Shown here piece after piece: positions 62,730 to 64,000 of a stretch of DNA of 64,000 nucleotides (the first letter of the stretch is position 1; each line of letters begins with the position of its first letter). Position numbers and translations under genes: made by a program. The notes under the pieces were generated by a model. The model was not told where the DNA came from and made no database searches. It saw only the letters and a program-made list of their open reading frames with translations. Source of the stretch: Nostoc foliaceum FACHB-393. GTDB taxonomy: Bacteria > Cyanobacteriota > Cyanobacteriia > Cyanobacteriales > Nostocaceae. The stretch is from contig NZ_JACJTD010000035.1 in assembly GCF_014698505.1 (NCBI RefSeq), positions 1-64,000 on the forward strand, written 5' to 3'.

Positions 62730-63911
62730 ATGCACATCACTACAGTGACAAAAAACCTCAAGTTAGGTGATAAAGTTAACAAAGAAACTAACCATGTCTT
62801 CGTGTTTTTAGAAATTTTTGCCCACGAAGGTGGTATTCAATCATATATAAAAGATATTTTTCGCGCCTATCTGGGATTAAGCCAAACCTACAAGGCAGAA
62901 GTCTTTTTGCTGCGAGACAGTCCTGATAGTTTAAATCCGTTTGAAGACGAGAACTTAAAATTTCATTACTTTAAAAATCAGTCTCCCCAAATAGGGAGAC
63001 TGCAAATGGCAGCAGCTTTACTTAAATGTCTGTTGCAAAGCCGTCCACAGCAAGTTTTCTGTGGCCATATTAACTTAGCAGTATTAGTACAAACTCTTTG
63101 CCAGCCCTTGGGGATTCCTTACACCGTACTAACTTACGGTAAAGAAGTCTGGGAGCCGCTGAAAAATCAAGAACGCCGCGCCCTGACATCAGCAGCTGGA
63201 ATTTGGACAATTAGTCGCTACAGCCGCGATCGCGCTTGTGCTGCTAATGGTCTAAACTCGAAAATGGTACAGATGATGCCTTGTGCAATTGATGGGGATA
63301 AATTTACTCCTGGTTCCAAGCAGCCAGAATTAGTTCAGAAGTATGGCTTAACTAGCGCTAAGGTGTTAATGACAGTAGCGCGGTTATGGTCAGGAGATAT
63401 TTACAAAGGTGTAGATGTAACGATTCGGGCATTACCACAAATAGCTCAGGTTTTCCCAGAAGTGAAATATTTGGTAATTGGTCGTGGTGATGACCAACCG
63501 CGATTGGTGCAGCTAACAAAAGATTTAGGTGTAAGCGATCGTGTTGTGTTTGCTGGTTTCGTTGCTACAGAAGAATTAATGGAACATTACCGCCTTGCTG
63601 ATGCCTATATTATGCCTTCGCAAGAAGGCTTTGGCATTGTTTATCTAGAGGCAATGGCTTGTGGAGTACCTGTATTATCCGGTGACGACGATGGCTCCGC
63701 TGACCCCTTGCAAGATGGTAAACTGGGATGGCGAGTACCGCACCGCAGTCCTGATGCTGTAGCAGCTGCTTGTATAGAAATGCTTCAAGGAGATGACCAG
63801 CGCTGTGATGGAGAGTGGCTACGAGAACAAGCGATCGCTCTGTTTGGCATAGATGCCTTCCAACAGCACTTGCAAAAAATGCTTGTATCCTCAGTGATGA
63901 AGTCCAAATGA
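62730..63911 (+). CDS. Glycosyltransferase family 4
   Basis: 393 residues. GT-B fold with the C-terminal Glycos_transf_1 domain: VGRGDDQPRLVQLTKDLGVSDRVVFAG and the E-x7-E motif EGFGIVYLEAMACG near 295-308. N-terminal half (HVFVFLEIFAHEGGIQSYIKDIFRAYL) binds the acceptor. Ten bases after gmd, so co-transcribed. Likely adds a sugar in exopolysaccharide synthesis; sugar and acceptor unknown. Confidence 0.92.
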   Translation: MHITTVTKNLKLGDKVNKETNHVFVFLEIFAHEGGIQSYIKDIFRAYLGLSQTYKAEVFLLRDSPDSLNPFEDENLKFHYFKNQSPQIGRLQMAAALLKCLLQSRPQQVFCGHINLAVLVQTLCQPLGIPYTVLTYGKEVWEPLKNQERRALTSAAGIWTISRYSRDRACAANGLNSKMVQMMPCAIDGDKFTPGSKQPELVQKYGLTSAKVLMTVARLWSGDIYKGVDVTIRALPQIAQVFPEVKYLVIGRGDDQPRLVQLTKDLGVSDRVVFAGFVATEELMEHYRLADAYIMPSQEGFGIVYLEAMACGVPVLSGDDDGSADPLQDGKLGWRVPHRSPDAVAAACIEMLQGDDQRCDGEWLREQAIALFGIDAFQQHLQKMLVSSVMKSK

Positions 63912-63935
63912 CAAATGACAAATGACCAATGACTA
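63908..63935. repeat. Heptanucleotide array at the glycosyltransferase end
   Basis: Units of aaatgac / caatgac; the stop TGA of the glycosyltransferase gene is within the first unit. Confidence 0.6.
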
Positions 63936-63976
63936 AAATAGCTATCCTAGAAGGAGAGCAGGACGACATTTAAAAA

Positions 63977-64000
63977 ATGAGCTTTAAGTCATTTCAATTG
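63977..64000 (+). CDS. Start of a next gene (partial)
   Basis: ATG at 63977 and eight codons (MSFKSFQL) to the window edge. GGAGAG is about 20 bases upstream, somewhat far. The gene is probably part of the polysaccharide cluster, but nothing more can be said. Confidence 0.3.

Overview
The window looks like chromosome from a filamentous, heterocyst-forming cyanobacterium of the Nostoc/Anabaena group. The evidence is the very frequent HIP1 octamer GCGATCGC; cyanophycin genes (cphA2-type synthetase, cphB); a hetZ-patU pair; cytochrome b6f genes petB-petD beside ctpA; a CpcS/CpeS-type phycobiliprotein lyase; and a very large Ser/Thr-plus-His hybrid kinase. The order ssb / mreBCD / SIMPL / antiporter / two AMIN-amidases / murI / sds / hetZ / patU agrees with what I remember of the Anabaena/Nostoc chromosome. 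All assignments come from reading the sequence and recalled family knowledge; no database search was run.

Layout. 1-6.4 kb: end of an unknown gene, short cyanophycin synthetase (cphA2-like, -), small unknown protein, cyanophycinase (cphB), NADAR-domain protein, TPR protein. 6.4-10.7 kb: phosphoribosyltransferase, family-4 uracil-DNA glycosylase, a transglutaminase-like membrane protein lacking its catalytic Cys and His. 11.6-22.2 kb: a minus-strand group for development and wall biology (amiC1-like, amiC2-like, murI, sds, hetZ, patU) with two small plus-strand genes between. 22.8-28.9 kb: Na+/H+ antiporter, SIMPL protein, ssb, mreB-mreC-mreD. 29-38 kb: a 29-residue Lys-rich protein, msrB, MgtC-type protein, glcE-glcF, SH3 protein, ubiD, Tat-exported beta carbonic anhydrase. 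38-46 kb: coiled-coil membrane protein, LivF-type ATPase, bacterial ferredoxin, hisZ, J-domain/TPR protein, inositol monophosphatase family, nuclease lipoprotein, 2Fe-2S ferredoxin, tRNA-Ser(GGA). 46-50.9 kb: DUF892 protein, HEAT-repeat protein plus CpcS-type lyase, site-2 protease, degenerate metallo-beta-lactamase-fold protein. 50.9-64 kb: 2100-residue hybrid kinase, ctpA divergent from petB-petD, RsbW-like anti-sigma kinase, GDP-mannose 4,6-dehydratase-like enzyme plus glycosyltransferase, and the edge of another gene.

How genes work together. Cyanophycin is nitrogen storage made mainly in heterocysts and akinetes; hetZ/patU control heterocyst pattern; AmiC amidases, MurI, Sds and MreBCD concern the wall and cell shape needed for filament growth and cell-cell communication; CtpA, PetBD, ferredoxins and the CpcS-type lyase belong to photosynthesis; GlcEF to glycolate oxidation in photorespiration.

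I see no CRISPR array, rRNA, intact insertion sequence or clear defence island. The most unusual content is small mobile DNA: two MITE-like elements with inverted termini and flanking direct repeats, many perfect palindromes, a dispersed GC-rich small repeat that has entered coding regions in frame (glcE twice, amiC2, the hybrid kinase), and heptanucleotide arrays that supply start or stop contexts for several genes. Protein-level oddities are the transglutaminase-like and metallo-beta-lactamase-like proteins without their catalytic residues, a tiny lysine-rich ORF, and a possible structured RNA upstream of a small membrane protein.
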